Of a stretch of DNA of 64,000 bases, positions 61,361-64,000 are shown piece by piece. The notes under the pieces were generated by a model. It saw nothing but the letters and a program-made list of their open reading frames with translations. It was not told the DNA's origin and did not search any database. The DNA comes from Rebecca billardiae RCC1528. Its lineage: Eukaryota; Haptophyta. Position 1 is the first letter of the stretch, and each line of letters begins with the position of its first letter. The DNA lies in assembly GCA_965240325.2 (NCBI GenBank), contig OZ251222.1, positions 682,001 through 746,000 on the forward strand, in the 5' to 3' direction. The translations under genes and the position numbers were made by a program.

Positions 61361-62964
61361 TCACGGCGCGCATCCAGTCGCATGCGGGTTCCGAAAGTCC
61401 CACTGATGTAACCAGAAGTTGCCCGCGTACTTTGTGCCGCGTATGACGGGTCGTGCCTCGTGCTGCGTGCGCGTGTCCATGTTGATTGGCTCCGCGTCTT
61501 TGACCGACGGCCAGAGCAGCGCCCGCCCCTTCTTCGGATGGACCGAGATGTTCAAGTAGGGGAAGCGAGTCTCGCCGCCCTCCTCCACGTCCGACAGGTA
61601 GATGAAGAAGGTGAACACGCGCGGGCCGAAGGGGAACGAATTGTGCTGGGGAATGTAGTCATGGTGACTTTTGTCTGCTCGCCGCGCGCGCCGCGTGGCG
61701 CATCGGGGGGGGGGGCGGGGGGCGCTCCGCTCCGTCACACGTCGCCTGCAGGAGGGCCACACGTGTGTCGCGACCAGCCTCGCGCCGGCTGGCGGCGCGA
61801 GCGCGCGCACAATATTGCCCCTCGTAGTAACGAAGCATCTGCCTGCTCGGCCGCGCGGACGCGAGCGCGCGACGCGCGGCGCATGGGGGCGCGTACGGTC
61901 GCAGCGGCGCACGCCGTCAGCAGCGGCCCAGCACACCTGCCCCAGCTGAGCAGCCTCTCTCTCTCTCGCGCGCGCGCTGCGCCTTGCGCGCGCGCGCACA
62001 TGTACTCTGCGTTGGGCATCGGGATGCCTGTGATGTCCTCGACCCGCCGAGCGACCTCGATCATGACGCTCGCGTTGGCGCACGCGCCGTCGCACCACGC
62101 GTTCTCGGACGTGCGCGTCGAGTCGAAGCTCGCCTTGAACCGGCCGTTCTCGGTCATGCCGCCGACGTTGCTCGAGCGCTCGTACTTGCTCGGCGGCATC
62201 AGCGCGACAATCTCATCGCACTCGGCCTCGGTGAGGAAGTGGTCGAAGGTGACGACCCACGGGCTGGTGGAGTGCACGGCCACGGGCCCGTACTGCGCGT
62301 CGTATTTGCCCGCCTGCACGGCCCGGAAGATCTCGCCCATCCGGTACGGGCGCAGGCGCTGCGGCTCCTTTGGATCGCGCTTGCACCGGACCTTTGGGTC
62401 GCGGAGGTGGCACGTGCGGCACGAGTGCGCGCACTCGACGATCATGTAGCCCGGATTGCTCTCGCACTCGCCAGCGCGCGCCCAGGTCGCGCATGCGTCG
62501 TTCAGGTCCTTGCAGCTCGTCTCCGGGCCCTCCTCGACGGGCCCGGCGCACGCGCTGCAGCTCTTTGGGCATGCGCCGCGCATGTACGCTGAATTCTTGG
62601 CACACTCGCCGTGCTCGGCCCACGCGGCGCAATTCTCGCTCGTGTCGCGGCAGTCGGGGGAGTCGGCGTGTGTCACCGTTGGCTTTGCCGGCTCTGGGCG
62701 CGTGGGTGCGGATGTTGGAACCGCCGCGCCCGCGTCAGCAGCCGCCTCGTGCACGTCCGAGCTCGGCGTCGGCTCCGTGACCGGCTCCGCTCTGCTGGCC
62801 GTGCCCACAAGGCCCTGCAGCGCGGGACCGGAGGCGTATGCGGCGACCATGGCGGCCACAGCGAAGCCAACAGCAGCGAACGCCGTCGCGCTGGGGAACC
62901 TCTCCTTCGCTCCGGCCGGTGGCTTCTGCTGCTTCTGACCGCGCGCGCGCGCTTGGCCAGCCAT
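61361..62964 (-). CDS. Prolyl 4-hydroxylase with two ShK domains
   Basis: Three exons: 62964-62000, 61842-61811 (32 nt) and 61674-61361, total 436 residues. Donors are all gtgcgcgc-like or followed by gagcag acceptors, and phases join exactly. The order is a signal anchor (about residues 20-48), two ShK/Cys-rich motifs (DCRDTSENCAAWAEHGEC... and SCKDLNDACATWARAGEC...), then the 2-oxoglutarate/Fe(II) dioxygenase. The micro-exon supplies QMLRYYEGQY, joining EYM to YKSHHDY. Iron ligands are H336, D338 (HHD) and H404 (QHEARPVIRG), and K414 (GTKY) should bind 2-oxoglutarate. It hydroxylates proline in secretory proteins, at the ER or Golgi membrane with the domain in the lumen. An upstream in-frame ATG at 63048 is possible; 62964 places the anchor correctly. 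Confidence 0.88.
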
Positions 62965-63129
62965 CGTGGCGTCCCGCGGTCCCAACCACTCCTCCGCTGA
63001 CCAACCCTCCGCAGGACAGGAAGCACTGCTGGAAATCCGGATGAGCAAACAAAATCGCCCCTGACCAGGTTCGCTGCATCAGCGGCCGAGCGGCGTGTCC
63101 TTGGTGTGGCGGTGGTCAGGCCGCCATCG
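62965..63129. promoter_or_regulatory. 165-bp divergent promoter (prolyl hydroxylase / small unknown gene)
   Basis: The interval between ATGs at 62964 (minus) and 63130 (plus). No specific motif is claimed. Confidence 0.4.
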
Positions 63130-63648
63130 ATGCAGCAGGATGACGACGGGGAGGAACGAGTGACAATCTGCGTCGTATGGAAGGGCATCGCCGGCGTTGA
63201 CGATGGCGCGAGCGATCTCTTTACGGTCTCGCCAACCCTGAACGCCGAGCAGATCGCTCTCCTCCCTCCGCCCGTCAGCGTGCGGTACGCGCAGTTCGAC
63301 CTGAGCAAGGGTGCGATTGGCGCCGTTTACGAGGGTGTGCCGCTCGATGGCGGGGTGAGGCTCGCAGAGCTGCTGCGCAAGCGCAATGCTGGGGACGTCA
63401 GAAACACGTCGTACCCCACCTTCGAGCTGAGCCCCCTCCTCTTACTCCGCGAGAAGTATGGCGACCACGTTGCGCAGCCTGCCTCCACACCCACAGCCTC
63501 GCCGGTGAAGACCCGGCACATGACTTCCGTCCAGCTGATTGAGCACTTGCGCGCGAACGGGGTCGAGCCACCGGACGGCCTCGGGACGCCGCGCAGCGTC
63601 CTCCGGCAGCTCGCGGCGGACCTCGAAGGGCCACGCTTTCACGAATGA
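63130..63648 (+). CDS. Uncharacterised 172-residue protein
   Basis: From an ATG at 63130 (MQQDDDGEERVTICVVWKGI) to TGA at 63648. It is acidic at the N-terminus, with alternating strands and helices (DLFTVSPTLNAEQIALLPPP, GGVRLAELLRKRNAGDV). The C-terminal helix-turn SVQLIEHLRANGVEPPDGLG has SAP-like spacing. The family is not recognised and no export signal is seen. It lies head-to-head with the prolyl hydroxylase gene. Confidence 0.5.
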   Translation: MQQDDDGEERVTICVVWKGIAGVDDGASDLFTVSPTLNAEQIALLPPPVSVRYAQFDLSKGAIGAVYEGVPLDGGVRLAELLRKRNAGDVRNTSYPTFELSPLLLLREKYGDHVAQPASTPTASPVKTRHMTSVQLIEHLRANGVEPPDGLGTPRSVLRQLAADLEGPRFHE

Positions 63649-64000
63649 CCTGGGCCGCGGGACGCCCCTGCTGAGGTGGAATAAAGAACGAATACCAGTG
63701 CTGTGCCTGCTGTGGATGGTGGCAAGCTTCAGTCAGGCAGTGGTGGCAGCATCAGTGCAAGGCGTGCTCGAGCGCTCTTGTCGGCATGCCCGTGGGTGCG
63801 CCTGTGCTTTGGCGATGCAGCCCGGTGATGGCGAGGCAGTCGTCCGCCCCGGCCGTGCCCGCTGCGGCCAAGCGGGCAAGTCCGAGGAGCCTAAACAGTT
63901 AAACACTCACTAACACTGACAGGCTGACAATTGACATTCCCCGCATACTATTTTTGTAAACACTGAACTACACTAATTAAGTCGTCTTACTACTACGACG
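63649..64000. other. Intergenic to window end, no gene seen
   Basis: Downstream sequence that becomes AT-rich after 63890. No exon is recognised. Confidence 0.5.

Noticed and set aside
1-64000. CRISPR arrays, rRNA, tRNA genes
   Set aside because: No regularly spaced short repeats with unique spacers, and no convincing tRNA B-box/cloverleaf or rRNA segment noticed by eye. A covariance-model scan was not possible.

Overview
Nuclear DNA of a eukaryote, most likely a unicellular flagellate alga; a haptophyte fits best, but this is inference without any database search. Coding regions are extremely GC-rich, some genes run for kilobases without introns, and the recognisable introns are short GT-AG types whose donors usually begin GTGCGCGC. 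Spacers are less GC-rich and carry long (TA)n, (CT)n and (GA)n tracts. Gene content is algal: an organelle-type double GTPase Der/EngA, a ShK-domain prolyl 4-hydroxylase, secretory glycosyltransferase- and sulfotransferase-like proteins, an SLC25 carrier, EamA and MFS transporters, and large coiled-coil proteins. All splice sites are read by eye.

Layout. 1-10343: 5'-truncated VPS13-family lipid-transfer protein. 11057-16948: two head-to-head pairs, a small unknown protein with an MFS transporter carrying a ubiquitin-like N-terminus, and a tail-anchored cytochrome b5 protein with an aldo-keto reductase fused to a VHL-beta-like domain. 17443-23860: microsatellites, a recent 1-kb tandem duplication that copied the 3' end of a fucosyltransferase-like gene, a CACTA-like element and an AT-rich island. 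23992-28206: a head-to-head pair of a secretory glycosyltransferase-like gene and Der/EngA. 28207-40779: a gene-poor, repeat-dominated block. It holds a 57-bp inverted-repeat pair, a pogo/Tigger-like DNA transposon with a deleted transposase, a four-unit tandem array of 1.1-1.3 kb monomers, and two MITEs inserted in that array whose paralogous empty sites are still visible. 40780-64000: unknown protein, mitochondrial carrier, a divergent pair of coiled-coil proteins, a sulfotransferase-like gene, a 15-WD40-repeat/protein-kinase/RING-type protein, a decayed sulfotransferase-like gene, a NIPSNAP-like protein, an EamA transporter, the prolyl 4-hydroxylase (with a 32-nt micro-exon) and a small unknown protein.

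No operon-like pathway is seen. The recurring organisation is head-to-head gene pairs separated by 103-244 bp. Secretory-pathway functions (glycosyl and sulfate transfer, proline hydroxylation) recur, as expected for a cell making scales or glycoprotein coats. The strongest candidates for new biology are the WD40-kinase-RING protein with its homogenised repeats, the transposon-marked tandem array, and the reductase-VHL-like fusion.
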